34,422 nt of DNA from Phoronis australis (lineage: Eukaryota > Phoronida > Phoronidae). The number at the start of each line of letters is the position of its first letter. The stretch's first letter is position 1. Both the position numbers and the translations under genes were made by a program. The notes beneath the pieces are model-generated. The model searched no databases and was not told the DNA's origin. It saw only the letters and a list, made by a program, of their open reading frames with translations. This document shows positions 23,185-34,422 of the stretch, in pieces. The stretch lies in the NCBI GenBank assembly GCA_002633005.1, contig NMRA01000595.1, forward strand, positions 1-34,422, given 5' to 3'.

Positions 23185-23853
23185 ATGGATATAGAAATGT
23201 CTACTATGACAAACACTTTTCCGCGCCAAAGGAGGCGACCGAAGAGAACGATGTCTGTAAACGTGCGCCGTCTTCAAGAAGCTTTGAGGGCCTTGTTGAA
23301 CGAGAAAGATCGCGAACAATTTGTTGTGGCGCTGAACGACTATCACAAAAGAAGAAATGTGTTCGATTTCGTACAGGTGTTGAGGAGGATAATCGACACA
23401 CCTGTGAAACGTCAACTGATTGTAATGCTGCGTAAGGTCATTCCCCAGTCTGATCAACACGATTTTGACGAATATAGTGAAAGTATTATGTACAATATTC
23501 AACCTCGCTCAAGTCCCAATGGTGGCCCTGTGAACAGTGCTCGCAGAAGAGCAAGGACGATGCCCTCCCGCAACATTTCCCCCTTTCTGAATAATTCCCT
23601 TCGCAATGTGTCGTCTTTTGATAGTCCTCCTTTGCAAGAAGGTGAAGTGAAAGTTATCGTCTTGAAACAATACAAAGATAGCATTGGTTGGGGATTTGCA
23701 ATTCGTGGGGGTGAAGAGCATGGAATTGGAATTTACGTTTCTATGGTTGATGAGGGAAGTGTCGCTGATGACTGCGGAGTTCAAATCGGTGACCTCATCA
23801 TGTCAGCCAATCAACACTCGTTTGAGAGGATATCGCACGATGAAGCGGCCCAG
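23185..23853 (+). CDS. WHRN: whirlin-like scaffold, first recognisable coding exon (HHD and most of PDZ1)
   Basis: Whirlin organises protein complexes at stereocilia tips and the periciliary membrane in vertebrate sensory cells; it uses harmonin-homology (HHD) and PDZ domains. Here 223 codons are seen. Residues 27-97 form an HHD with helices around LQEALRALLNEKDREQF, FVQVLRRIIDTP and IVMLRKVIP. Residues 98-152 are a basic, S/N/P-rich linker. Residues 155-223 are PDZ1 up to its second helix, with GWGF at 168-171 as the carboxylate-binding loop and RGGEEHGIGIYVSMV as the conserved strand region. The exon ends at CAG|GTAATT, removing the last PDZ strand, so the gene continues downstream. HHD followed directly by PDZ fits whirlin better than PDZD7; harmonin is less similar. 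The start has A at -3 and G at +4, and an in-frame TAA at 23152-23154 lies upstream unless an earlier exon is joined at 23161. Later exons are not confidently found here. Confidence 0.85.
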
Positions 23854-26396
23854 GTAATTAAGTTGTGAAGTCACATTCTAATTGTGCCAGTTGTTTACTT
23901 CACTTTAATTTCTGCTAATTAGGTCTCCAAAATTTGACATGAACTACTTTTATATAACTAAATTTTGCAACTTTTTAAATTAAATTTAAAGTGAGTTCTC
24001 GTTTCCCAACTGGGGCTTTTTTGTCGATTTGCAGAAACGTTCTGTGTACACCTGATTCTAGCATTTAACAGCGGAGTGTGTTGGTTAACAGCAGTTGTAA
24101 ACTAGAATTTAGTCTATTCATAGGGTACTTTAGAAACTGCATAAAAATAACCCATTGTACTACTGAAAGAAATATGGTCCATTTATTTGCTGGAGGTCAA
24201 CTATGTTGAAAAAAGAACTTATGAGTAATGTAGCGCAGGGAATGCAATTTGCCAAGTGCGTGACTGTCTAAATTAAAACATGTAGTGCTTTGATTGCTGC
24301 TTTTAATGGTCTTCCAAACAAGTTTGTTCAAGGTGTGGTAATTGCACCTAGAATGCGGGGTTATTTGGGAGTGAATAATAAACTAAAACAATACAGTATT
24401 GCCGAAGTTCGTCTTATGTTTAAGCCAGTGAATAATGTTACCAATGTAGACATCTTGGTGGCTTTTCATTCTGTCCCTTTGTATATTGTTTATTGACAGA
24501 AAATTTTTTATGAGCAGTTGCCTGGCAGGACAGCCACTTGACACATCAACCTTTGTATGAGTTTGTTGGGAGTTTTTGGGTTGGCATAGTGGTCCAATGA
24601 TAATGATGACCATGAGAGAGATATCACCCTCTGTTGAGCACACTGTGGTCAGTCAGTAGGAGGACTACTGATAAGTCATGTCTGAAGCACCAGGTCACCT
24701 TGACTACTTGTGGACTTGGTTGAACCTTTGAGATTGGACACTGTCATCATTTGTGGATATTTGGACTGTGGAAGTTATTGCTGATGGCGTTGTGAAAATG
24801 TTACATATCTGACAGTAGAATGTTGTTTATATACTGTATAATCTCACCAGCTACGGACAAAAATAATTGTCAAAATTCCCCTTTTTGATTTTTCAATTTT
24901 TCAAAACTCTGTTGGTAGCTGTGATACAAAACATGAATGTAGAAAAACATTTGATTTGGCGCTACATGTGTAGTATGGAAAAGTGATGGAATCTGCAATT
25001 TCGCTAGTCGGCCATATTGTGTCCTATATTGAAGAGACTTCACCTTACTCGCTGTCTCAAAAACAAAGTTCTAATTTTCATGTTCAGCCAGGCTATTTCT
25101 AGATATGGTAAAATATCAACCCCGATCAGCAGTGATGGCTAAAGTCTCCAGGCTCTCTACAAAGGTTTGATCTGCTTCCCCCACTGTTGGGAATGTGCCC
25201 ACCATGTTTCTGTGCATGATCTAATCATAACTGAACTTGAAAACTCGTGCTAAAGCATTACATTAGTGCTACTTATGATTTTCAAAAAAATGAGGAAATA
25301 AAAGTTCACTTGATATTGTGTCTTTAGTCGGTGGTATCGGTTACCTCAACCATAAATTGTTTCTTCCTTTATCAACGGTTGTTACCCTACACTGAAAAGC
25401 CATGACCTATACTTTGTGACAGCTAGCAAACAGAAGTTGTGACGCCAACTACAAAATTTATGTTGTCAGCTGTAAACCACAGTTGATAAGTGCTTTGAAA
25501 CTCCAGCAACACCGTCTTTGAAGACCAATGCTATGGTTCTTGTTTTGGAACAGAAACCTGTTGTTTCTTTATTTTACTGATAAGGTTGGACTCAAATTAG
25601 AATTCAGATTGCTTCACCATGAAGATTCTGTAATACAAAATTGGTGTATGTTCCAGTTTGATGTTTATTATTTCGGCTTGACCTAATGTTAGTTCGTGCA
25701 TCGCCATGTTGGATGTACAGTTGAAACTGAAATAAAAAACATTGTGGTGTGGTATCCAATTACAGACAATGATTTCTCTGGTCCCCAGTGCAACTTTATG
25801 AAGTTATAAAAGGTAACTTGAGCTTCTATAAACTGGTAGTCTATCACAAACAATTTGAATTTAAACCATTTACGTCAATGAATTTGGTCCCAGGTTTCCA
25901 AATTTCAAGTGATCTCATATCTTCTGAAAGACTTCTTGCTCTAGACTAGGTTGGACAAGTTTTGCTTGCAGATCTAATACGCGTGTATCATTTTTGGTGT
26001 CAAGTAACACCAAACCCTGAAGACAACTCTCTCTGAGTGAGGAGCAAGTCAAAACCTTGAGTTTATGGTGGTATGTTGCTGTATGTTCCCTAAATGTAAC
26101 TTTCGCTTCATGGACAGAATGCTGGTTTAAATACCAATAGCTGCTTGTCAAAAACTTTCAAAGGTTAGAGAACTGGGCAGTTTGTCAGCCTGGCCCTTGT
26201 GTTGTTGTCTCTGTTATAACCTGTTCCAGCACAAGATATCTCTAACTATCACCATGACAACAAATGCTGGGCCCATAAAACAGTCTCCTATTCAGTAACC
26301 CCAGGACATCAATAGAAAGCAAGACTTCATGTGATTATTATGTGAGATATTATATAGTGAATTTTAAAGGAGAATACCTGTATGCCTTTGGCTATA

Positions 26397-26440
26397 TTTT
26401 AGCTAGGTCCTAGTGTAAGTCCTAGTACTACTGAACACAC
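26397..26440 (-). repeat. fragment related to the element at 34176
   Basis: In reverse complement this reads GTGTGTTCAGTAGTACTAGG followed by ACTTACACTAGGACCTAGCT. It matches the left end of the 34176-34312 element and its flank (GTGTGCGTTCAGTAGACGCTA). No second end is visible to the left, so this is a partial copy. Confidence 0.5.
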
Positions 26441-29400
26441 GCTCATTTGATTGTTTGAAGTTAAGCCACAAAAGTGGCACAGTAAGGTAATAGCACTTCT
26501 GTTGGCTTACATTTATATCATACATGTATGATTCTACAAGTGTTGATTCAGTCCATAAACACATTCAGAGTTTACTTTAGTTTATTGCAGTGCAGGAATG
26601 GGCGTACAATAACCTGCCTTTGTCTTACTACTTCTGTTTGTATTGGTTATGTAACCATTGATTGAATATATGAGTCACACTGGATGGTTAATTTCCTATA
26701 TAGCTCCACCCTTTATAACAGTCTGTGCTATACAATACCTGCCACAGGTATTTAGACAAAATGATATGGCAGTCCCTCTTCATGATGGTTGGGCAGACCT
26801 TGAATTCATCATAACAGCAGCCTTCCCTTATGGCCGAGAATGAAGGGGCTCTGCATCAGCAAGGTGGCTAAGCCATTCTGTAATTAGAATTTTGCCATCC
26901 TAATTGTTGTTACCAGTATTTTTTGTTTGTAACGGAGAAACTGTATTTTATCTCATTGCTTTTGTCTCGTGCTGTGCTCAGCTTGTCTGTTGTTGTCTCC
27001 AAGGCTTTCTTCAAGTAATCACTTTGTCCGTTGTTTTGTATCCTTTGCTACTTAGACCAATGCTTGCTGTAACTAGGAACCTCAAGCAAATTTTTGTTAT
27101 CCTTTTTGTGAAACATATAAATCGCACAAAGTTAAAGGATATTTCTTCTGTCATCAAACAACTTTTGAAAGTTTTTGGGCATTCACAGCAATGTCTGAAT
27201 CCCTTGAAAAATGAAAAAAAAACATTTCTGGTAGTTTTTGTCCAAAATTTGTGAGATTTTAACACTACAGTTGTGTTTTCTTGAGGCTCTCGCATTTTTC
27301 CCAAGTAAGTGATTTTGAAAGTTCCTTTTCTCTTTAGTACTTGTTTGCCTTTCTTTGTTGAGTGAACTCACAAAAAATGATTTTTGAATTTGTAATTTTT
27401 GAAGCGTTTCAATATGTTTTCTATTGAGAAACTTGACAAACCATAATCATGTGCATTAAAATAAAGTAGTTGAATTATTATTATGGTAATTTATGAGTAT
27501 TTTGCATTTTTTATGGTTTCTCATTGCAATAAGGAAACAGACTTGCTGAGGTGTTACGGTATTTATGGGCATGCTTCATGCTGAAAGTTTCTTGTCAAAC
27601 AGTTATGAACTCAGTAAGGTGATTTTGTTTTTGAAAATTAGATTATTAGTTGATACTTGTTCTTTGATTTCCGAGAAAATGTGCTTGTGCGTGTTGACTC
27701 CAGTTTTGAAAAAGCTTTGCTACATCAACATCCGAGTCTGTCAAACTGTATGAGGTGAAGTTCTCTAAAATTCTTGTAAGAGTCTTACTGATCACTTCTA
27801 CTATGTCATGTTTGTTATTTAGAAAACCATTCTGAATTATGATACTTCACTGTCTTGAACATTCATTTCAGTGTCTCGAATGAGAATCATTCTCAGTCCA
27901 TCAGAGCCCATCACCATTCAATTGGCTATTGATTATCTATTAATACTTGCAGACACAAAGAAACATTAAAAAATCTGAACACTCATCAGATCAATAAAAT
28001 CCATCACCTTCTTGTTGCATTCTTCCCGCCACCAATCAATAACAATCAATAACATAACAATCGCTAATTGTCTTGGCCATGTTGCATTTGGCGTGCGGCC
28101 CACCTCTTGATCATCTATTGATCTGGTGATCGGTTGCCTGAGAGTTGTTGTATTGGACATGATGTCAGTGATGGACTCCATTATTATGATCATGGCTTCC
28201 TTTTGTGACAAGTCCGGCTGTTTGTGACATTATGGTGAGTATTTGGATTTGGTTTCTTCCCAAAATCTCCACCATGACTTTGTCATGTTTGGTGAAAAAC
28301 TGATGACTTGCCTGAAGTATAAATCTTGTCAAAGATCTTTGTTGCGTTAGATCCTTTTACGAAGGTGTAAGTTTTAGGTAAATGTTTTAAACACCTCAAG
28401 TAAATTAATTCTACAACGAGGAGCACAAAGTTTGTCGGTGCCTATGAAAAATGTCTAGTTTGATATTATCTAGTCACACATTCCTGTTATTTGGGACCCT
28501 TGGCAGGAATGTCCAACTGTTGAACAAGTAATCTAATTGACGAAAATGGCACGCATTGCTCGTTAACACCACCTAGTGGTGAAAGATGGAATCTCTTGTT
28601 GAAAAGTACAAACAAATGGAGGTGCTGTCCTCACACAGATTGTGTTTTTATGCACCGTCAGCATTTTAAGTTTCACGTAATATAACGATCTGCTAGTCCA
28701 ATCGCAGGCCGGGAGAGATTTGAGTGTGTGCCATACCGTCTGCGGTTATCACGGAATGGTTTTATCTAACCTTCTTTTAACTGGGCTGAGGGATAACTTG
28801 TGCTCCTAAGTTGGATTTTGGTTGATACTATAATGATCTGGGGGTTACCCACATGTCTGCTAGTATCCTCCCATACTGATTGATCGTTGGATAATGTATC
28901 GTGGGTGCTAGGCAGCTGATAGGGTGGTCAGTTAGGAAGAACAGTAACTTGCTGTAATTTTTGTGTGTTCTCATTCATCATTATCTGTATCTAATTTGTG
29001 ATACCTGTTGATAACATTCAAGAGCTTTTAGGAGTAGGTTATCATAGGGTCAATCAAATATTTAAGGCATGCCACTGATGGTTTGATAAACAAGTGGTGC
29101 TAATAGCTGATTAGAAAGCTCTACTTTCAAAATGCACTTATAATGCTTGAAAGTTACCATAAGTTGAAATTTATTTTTTCATTTTGTCCATCAAAAATGC
29201 AGGGATTTACTGTGCTCACATGGAATGAAAAAGTATCAGCATTCATTACAACACTAGAAGCTCTTGAAAACATCAAGGTTGGGCAATAATGGCTGTTTTT
29301 ATCTATAAGTGGAGAGATTTTATCATTGTCATGCTAGCTAGTATCACACGGTTTGTATTTTGCTCTAGATAAAATGTCCGTTGTGTTGATAACAGGAAGC

Positions 29401-29719
29401 ACAGTAAAAAAATACTTCCAGAGTTTTCTGTAGATAAACCTGAGCGTTGTTCGGAAAATATCAGTTAAAACGTTAAATCCAAATGTACTCTTGAGCAAAG
29501 TTAACGTTTTGGGTTCAGAATTTAAGGATTAACCACATAGTTATCATTAATTAACTTGTTTTTAAAACACCTGGGCTTTCTTTCGGTTGCTCATTGCAAA
29601 TCACTAAGTTCTTTCTTGGAAGAACAGTTTTTGATGGAAATTGTTGTTCTTACTCAAGTTTTGTTATTGTCAGATATATGGTGCCCACATTTTCAAAACC
29701 AGTTCTCCCCACTGACCAG

Positions 29720-29780
29720 GTTCTCAAAATGTGTGCGCGTTATATCCGGCTATTGCCCAAGTTTTTCCATCGATCCGCAG
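29720..29780 (+). CDS. weak candidate for the second whirlin-like exon
   Basis: After CCACTGACCAG the frame reads VLKMCARYIRLL and continues to GCAG|GTAGTG, 61 nt in all. The phase-0 start matches the donor at 23853. Joined to the preceding HDEAAQ, it gives the expected end of PDZ helix 2 and last strand (whirlin has EAVKALKGSKKLVLSV at this point). The residues after that strand do not resemble the usual GRIPG linker, and the polypyrimidine tract is mediocre, so the match may be chance. Confidence 0.3.
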
Positions 29781-31275
29781 GTAGTGTGATGATGTAAAAT
29801 AAGCTTAATTCTGTTATAAAAAGCTCCAGACTACGACCAAGGTGTAATTATAGCGTCGGGGCTTTAAGGAATTGAACAATAAGCCATGAATCTGCTTGGG
29901 GCATGTTTTGAACCATTTTTTCATATTGATAACCCACCTAAAGGTTGTAAGGGTATTAATTAGAAGGCAATATAATTTCTAAGTTAGCTTGTTAGCCTAC
30001 TACTTAAACTGTTTGTCTCAATGTTTACCCTGTAAGTGCTGAATTCACTTGAGGCACTCTCAACATTTATGTTGCACACATGACTTGGTCTTTTAAATGC
30101 TATGATACTCATTTTCAATACTACATTAGGAGTGTCTGTGAGAAATCATTGCCGCGGGGTCAAACAACTTTGTGTGCTTTCTTTGCTTGTATGCTATTCG
30201 CTCACGTGAGGGTCATTGTTGGGGGTAAGGTTGTTCCATACCCGATGAGCAGTACTTCCCCCATGGTCTTCACTTATGTGGCACACAACATGGACAGCAA
30301 GTGAAAGTCTAGGAAATAGAGAATCCTTTACTTCAGAAACAAATTTAATAAGCGGTCCCTCTGTAAGCGATTATCTACCATATTTCCAGTGGTTGTCGTG
30401 AGGCCGAAGTGAAATTCATTTTGTTTAATTTCTCTAAAAAATAAAGGTCCATCACATTTTTAACCATTTACAAGCATGTGCTATGTGTAGATGTGGTAAA
30501 CAACACATGCTCAAGTTCAAAGTTCGCATTATTTTGGAACAGGTAATAAAACAGCCACTTAAAAATGGAAAGATGGTCATTTTGGCAGTTATTTTTGTGT
30601 ACTTTAAGTGGAGATTTAAGTATTTTGTACATGGTATGACGTTCAACAGAAATTTTGTTTTGTTAAAACTTCCCATGAAAACAAGAATTAATATTTTTTT
30701 GTATGTTATTACCTTGGTTTTTTGCAATCCAAATCCTACGATACTCTGTTAATCAGCCGTTGAGAAGTAGGAAAAATTACGACAAGTTTTGTAAGTATTA
30801 CATGTTTGCGTGTATTTTTCTTATTGTCTGGAAACTGTCTTAATTGTGGTGTTCTTGAAAAAGTCATGGAATTGAATTATCTGTGGCTGGTGTGATGAAA
30901 GGTATTTACATATGACGAAATCCTGAAAATGGGATAACGCTTTAAGGATACCTTTTATGGGCATGAAATGCTAATTGATTTTCATTATTTTGAAATTTTG
31001 AATATCAGTAGTTGGCCTGAAAGATTTATTGTCTGCCAGGGATTATGCTTTAACATCATTTTTCAAAATTTGGGTTATTTAGGACTATTCTGATTGTCTG
31101 GAAAGGGCATAAAAAGTTGCAGAACTCTGATAGCAAATTTCCATCCTGAAGCTTCAGACATTGTTGAGATATTTTAAATGTATGTTTTCAAAATTGAATT
31201 ATTTCTTGTTATTTCTGCTCTTTGAACAGGGAGCACTTCCTCGTGGAGCAATAGTCGGTTAGAGAGGTCGCAGAC

Positions 31276-31327
31276 TTTGAGAACCAGTTTGATGCCCATT
31301 ATTCAGTGGAGAAAACTGGTTCTCAAA
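31276..31327. repeat. perfect 15-bp hairpin
   Basis: TTTGAGAACCAGTTT at 31276-31290 pairs without mismatch with AAACTGGTTCTCAAA at 31313-31327 across a 22-nt loop. The stem does not extend on either side. It is too short for an ordinary animal microRNA precursor, which needs about 22 or more pairs plus a lower stem, so it is reported as a structure without an assigned function. Confidence 0.6.
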
Positions 31328-31745
31328 TTGTGGTTGTGTTGATGATGCAAATTTGCAAAGGTTAGAGTATGCATGCAACTATCTTGAAAAAGGTTATTAG
31401 TCTTTGTCGGTATCTTGAACGAAACGATCAGTTTTCTTTTAACGAGTTACTAGACAGACTCATTTTCAATCTTCTGTTTTCTACACCTAGTAAGGTATTC
31501 CATGAAAAGTATCGAAGAGTTCATGGACAGTGTAAAGTCAGGTTTACATTGTCACCATATGTACATTAGCATGTCTAGGGAATTAGGAAGGGGGTAGGAA
31601 CTCCACAAAAGGGTCCATTTGTAGAACAGGACAGTGCAGAAGAGTTTCACATTCTATTAAAGGTTGCCTAGTTAAATACGAGTCCATAGAGTTTAATTTT
31701 TATTTGATAAATTCAAGCCCTTTGAGGACCTTAAAAGTCCAGGTT

Positions 31746-31805
31746 ATATAGTGGTAAATATCAATCACTAGCAGAAAGCCCCAGGTTCAAATCCCGCTTT
31801 GGGCT
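31746..31805 (+). other. degenerate tRNA-like sequence
   Basis: TATAGTGGTAAATAT resembles a pol III A box and AGGTTCAAATCCC, about 35 nt downstream, resembles a B box. The T stem does not pair properly and no acceptor stem is evident, so it is at most an old SINE head. Confidence 0.35.
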
Positions 31806-32810
31806 GAGATCCTTTCAGACTTAAAAGGATACCGAACCTGGTTTTGGCCTACTAAAAAAATTTTAAAAATGACATTCCCGTCTAATTCTCCGAAATAAAA
31901 TAATGCTATGTAACCGTTGACAACCCTCAAAGGTTTCAAGCAAAATTTGAAAATTCGTTACAAAGTGTTCTAAACGGGCAAGTGCGACTTATGCTTTAGG
32001 GAGTTGGATGACACCTGCAGGGAAAACCAATCAATCGTAATGTCATATCTGTGACACTCAGAATATGAGTTTTTAGTGGAATCCTACTTTTATCACTCAG
32101 GTAAAATGCCAATGGTGCGTTTTCATGTAGCAGAGCGAGGAATTGGTTGAAATCTCCGAAATGTGGGGTTTAGTATCCTTTTAACTGTTGGTCATGTGAT
32201 ATGACCAGCTCACGGCGTGTATGAAGACTGACAATTCTTACTTATACTGAGATTACATAGTTTCTTTGTGTGGACTCTAAAAACGTGTGTCCTCATCTCC
32301 AATCGCACAATTACGTTAACCCTGTCAAAAATTAGTGGAATGCCTACCTTCCATGGAGCACTGGGTGTGAGTTTTGGACAAACTGTGCTTTGTTGCATTA
32401 ATGGTTCAAAACTGAAAGATTGTTTATGTGTCTGTCAATATACAAGCATATTATTTACAGCCCATACATCTTGATGTTCTTTGTTTCCTTGTGTCTGTGG
32501 TGGTCTCCAAGGCAGTCTAATTAAACAAACCAGATGCTACAGTGGTAAAATAATGCATGGGCATCTCACAGAACTCACCAAACTCAGTTCACTGACTCAC
32601 AAACAATAAGCCCATGAACTCACAAAACACTGTGCATGCACCCAAAAATCTCGCGCAAGCCTCACTGACTCCATTGTTCGCTGGTCAAGGTTTGTTCAAG
32701 AATCTGGCCATGTGTTTTTTCTTGTTGCGTAACCGTTAACCATATGTTTTATAAGTCTAACTCCACATTTGGCAGTCTGAATTCAGCTATCTGGTCTATA
32801 GCCGCTCTTA

Positions 32811-33190
32811 CACGAGAGACAGTTGTTGCCGTATCAGTGGCGCGACTTGCTCCACTTCAGTCACATTTACACGACATTTGATCGCAAACTGGATCAGCAT
32901 GAGTTACTTACACGAAGACTGTCTGTACATGCTCTCATAAACAATGACAAATGTCCAAACCACCTGAAATGCCAGCAGATCACCTGAATAGATGATCCAT
33001 TTCCATTGTGCTCAGACATGTAGTTGAAGCTGGAGCAACTGATCGAGTAATACATCTTGCTTTTCCTATCAAAACCGTGTCAAAAACTCTGCTGTGGTGT
33101 CGCTTGCTCCGTGTCGGTCGTGTTTACTCAAACACTTGCTCCTGATCAGCTGTTCCGTGTTGGCTGCGCCGTGTCAATTGTCTCTCGTGT
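32811..33190. mobile_element. MITE with TA target site
   Basis: CACGAGAGACAGTTG on the left pairs with CAATTGTCTCTCGTG on the right, one base different. TA flanks both ends (32809-32810 and 33191-33192). The 380-bp interior carries TTGCTCC and CGTGT motifs in several places but no transposase frame. Size, TA flank and lack of coding suggest a Tc1/mariner-type non-autonomous element. Confidence 0.75.
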
Positions 33191-33543
33191 AAATGTTGCT
33201 CATGAGCCATGTTTCTAAGTGCAGCTGTTCTGTTGTCAAGGGAGCTGCAGTGCCTTTGTTCCTCGTCAGTAGCCCTCAGATACTCCAGTGGCCAGTTAAG
33301 TGAAACATGGTTCAAGGGTTTCCCCGGGAGTCACGAGGCATTACCTAGTGATGAGATGCTGCCATGGTTGGTAATTCTTCACTTATTTAGCTCACAACTA
33401 AGTGAAATTCTATAATTTGTTAAGTCTCTCCACAAAATAAAGATCAAGAAAAGTACGGTCTCTTATGAATGTATGATTTGCAGTGTGGCTGTCTTTAAAA
33501 ACCTTACTTCGGCAATGAACACCTGTAACTTTGGTTCCAAGAG

Positions 33544-33759
33544 TATGTTAAGAGCATCGCTCTGAGCCCATTAGTGCCATAAATTGCCAAATGTAACGAA
33601 CTGTGAGACGTATTGGCTTGCTTTTGTTTACGTCACCGCGAGAATTAACTTTTAATTCTAACATCTGCGAATAATCCCCTCACGCAATGGTGTTCTATTC
33701 AGACCCCTATTCAATACAACCTTTTGTTGTTTGTCCGGGATCTCGCGGTGACTAATGGC
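33544..33759 (-). repeat. interspersed repeat, copy B
   Basis: This is the reverse complement of copy A at 10427-10656, with several shared blocks of 15-25 bp and scattered substitutions. Within this copy GTCACCGCGAG (about 33633) and CTCGCGGTGAC (about 33742) form an 11-bp inverted repeat about 110 bp apart. It is non-coding. Confidence 0.8.
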
Positions 33760-34175
33760 ACGAAAAGGCAGCTTCTCTTATCATTTGACGGGCTTACATT
33801 TGCGTGATTGAACTCGCGTTTTCTTATTTTACTAAGGCTTTACTAGGACTATCTGATTAACCCAATACATCTAAAATAACAAATTTCCATTGAAGTTAGG
33901 CTTTAAAACATTTGGTAAAGTATCCAGCAAAGTTTTCATACTTTGAAATATGGTAAAATGGCAATTTATGTAAATAGCTTTGGTCGAAATAACTGATGAA
34001 TTGGGTTGTAGCCATTAAATCAGCTACTAGGGGGCAATAGTGGCATGGGTCGTTGGGGAGGTGCTTAGTTCATCATGCTCGTTTGGGTAATTTATCTTCA
34101 CAGCTTTGTCTTGTGTGTATGTCATTGTATCTTCTTGGATGGATAATTCTATTGCATGTCGACCAGGTGTGCGTT

Positions 34176-34312
34176 CAGTAGACGCTAGGACCTATGGTAG
34201 GACCTAGCTGAAACCTAGCTAGTCAAAGCCACGTGTTCTCATTTAAAATGCGCGGCAATGTCTCACGTAATCTCGTGAAGTCTTGCTTTTTAGCGAGGTC
34301 CTAGCGTTACTG
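34176..34312. mobile_element. short inverted-repeat element
   Basis: CAGTAGACGCTAGGACCT on the left pairs with AGGTCCTAGCGTTACTG on the right, with an 11-bp perfect core (CGCTAGGACCT). The left part also holds several direct repeats of GGACCTA and ACCTAGCT. No target duplication is clear. A partial copy lies at 26397-26440, so this is a small repeat family. Confidence 0.65.
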
Positions 34313-34422
34313 AAAGGGAGGCAGGAGAGGCAGGAGTAATGCATGACTTGGTAACCTTACTTGTACTATTGCGAAATATGGGCAAACCTGTCGAGATACT
34401 GAATGCAACCCGCCATCTTGTA

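Larger units (their letters stand above)
23854..34422. other. probable long intron of the whirlin-like gene, repeat-rich
   Basis: After the donor at 23854 I see no convincing continuation of PDZ1, no PDZ2 and no linker motif. The open frames are short, often AT-rich, and do not resemble known proteins. The stretch contains two MITE-like elements (32811-33190, 34176-34312), a related fragment at 26397-26433, copy B of the interspersed repeat, a degenerate tRNA-like site near 31746 and a perfect hairpin at 31276-31327. Vertebrate WHRN also has a long first intron, which agrees with this reading. Confidence 0.5.

Noticed and set aside
30080-30304. Frame ending in VRVIVGGKVVPYP and FTYVAHNMD, considered as the whirlin linker after PDZ1
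   Set aside because: Only a loose resemblance to the linker; the acceptor sites do not fit the phase of the donor at 23853 or of the candidate exon at 29720.
31233-31350. Open stretch after a TTTGAACAG acceptor, considered as a later whirlin exon
   Set aside because: The phase would fit the 29720 candidate, but the peptide is unlike any whirlin region and the stretch contains the perfect hairpin.
1-34422. CRISPR arrays, operons or bacterial-type systems
   Set aside because: No regularly spaced repeats with unique spacers, no ribosome-binding sites and no clustered long frames; the DNA is plainly from an animal nucleus.

Overview
The window is animal nuclear DNA. It has spliced genes with GT-AG introns of about 0.4-1.5 kb, long non-coding stretches, AATAAA-type signals, tRNA-derived SINE sequence and many short inverted-repeat elements. 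Gene content (mitochondrial processing peptidase alpha, a whirlin-type HHD-PDZ protein, a secreted or membrane Ig-like protein) and intron density suggest an invertebrate metazoan. I cannot fix the phylum from the sequence. The base composition looks AT-rich, and one ambiguous base (n) lies at 19887.

Layout. 1-2416: no recognisable gene; only short repeat motifs. 2417-16093 (+): a complete 12-exon gene for the alpha subunit of mitochondrial processing peptidase (PMPCA), 522 codons, reconstructed exon by exon with every splice phase consistent. Its introns hold a SINE with a 15-bp target-site duplication (intron 7), one copy of an interspersed repeat (intron 7) and a small TA-flanked MITE just behind the exon 11 donor. 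The 3' flank has a 37-bp tandem repeat and a polyadenylation signal. 16540-18490: no confident gene, one MITE-like inverted repeat. 18493-19116 (-): a single-exon 207-aa Ig-like protein with a signal peptide, tail-to-tail with PMPCA. 19255-19906: a hAT-like non-autonomous element with a 5-bp target duplication. 20400-21600: weak signs of first exons and a TATA box. 22292-22674: a MITE with long terminal inverted repeats. 23185-23853 (+): the first recognisable coding exon of a whirlin-like scaffold (HHD plus most of PDZ1), ending at a splice donor inside PDZ1. From 23854 to the right edge the sequence looks like a long first intron filled with repeats; one weak candidate for the next exon lies at 29720-29780.

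The three protein genes do not form a pathway: one acts in mitochondrial protein import, one is probably at the cell surface or secreted, and one is a cytoplasmic scaffold. They are neighbours rather than an operon-like unit. The most informative non-coding content is the mobile-element record: at least four MITE-like elements with matching ends, a SINE, and two inverted copies of one repeat 23 kb apart. I found no convincing new biological system. The best leads are the single-exon Ig gene, an upstream exon that could splice in frame onto whirlin, and an 18-nt insertion in PMPCA that builds a palindrome.
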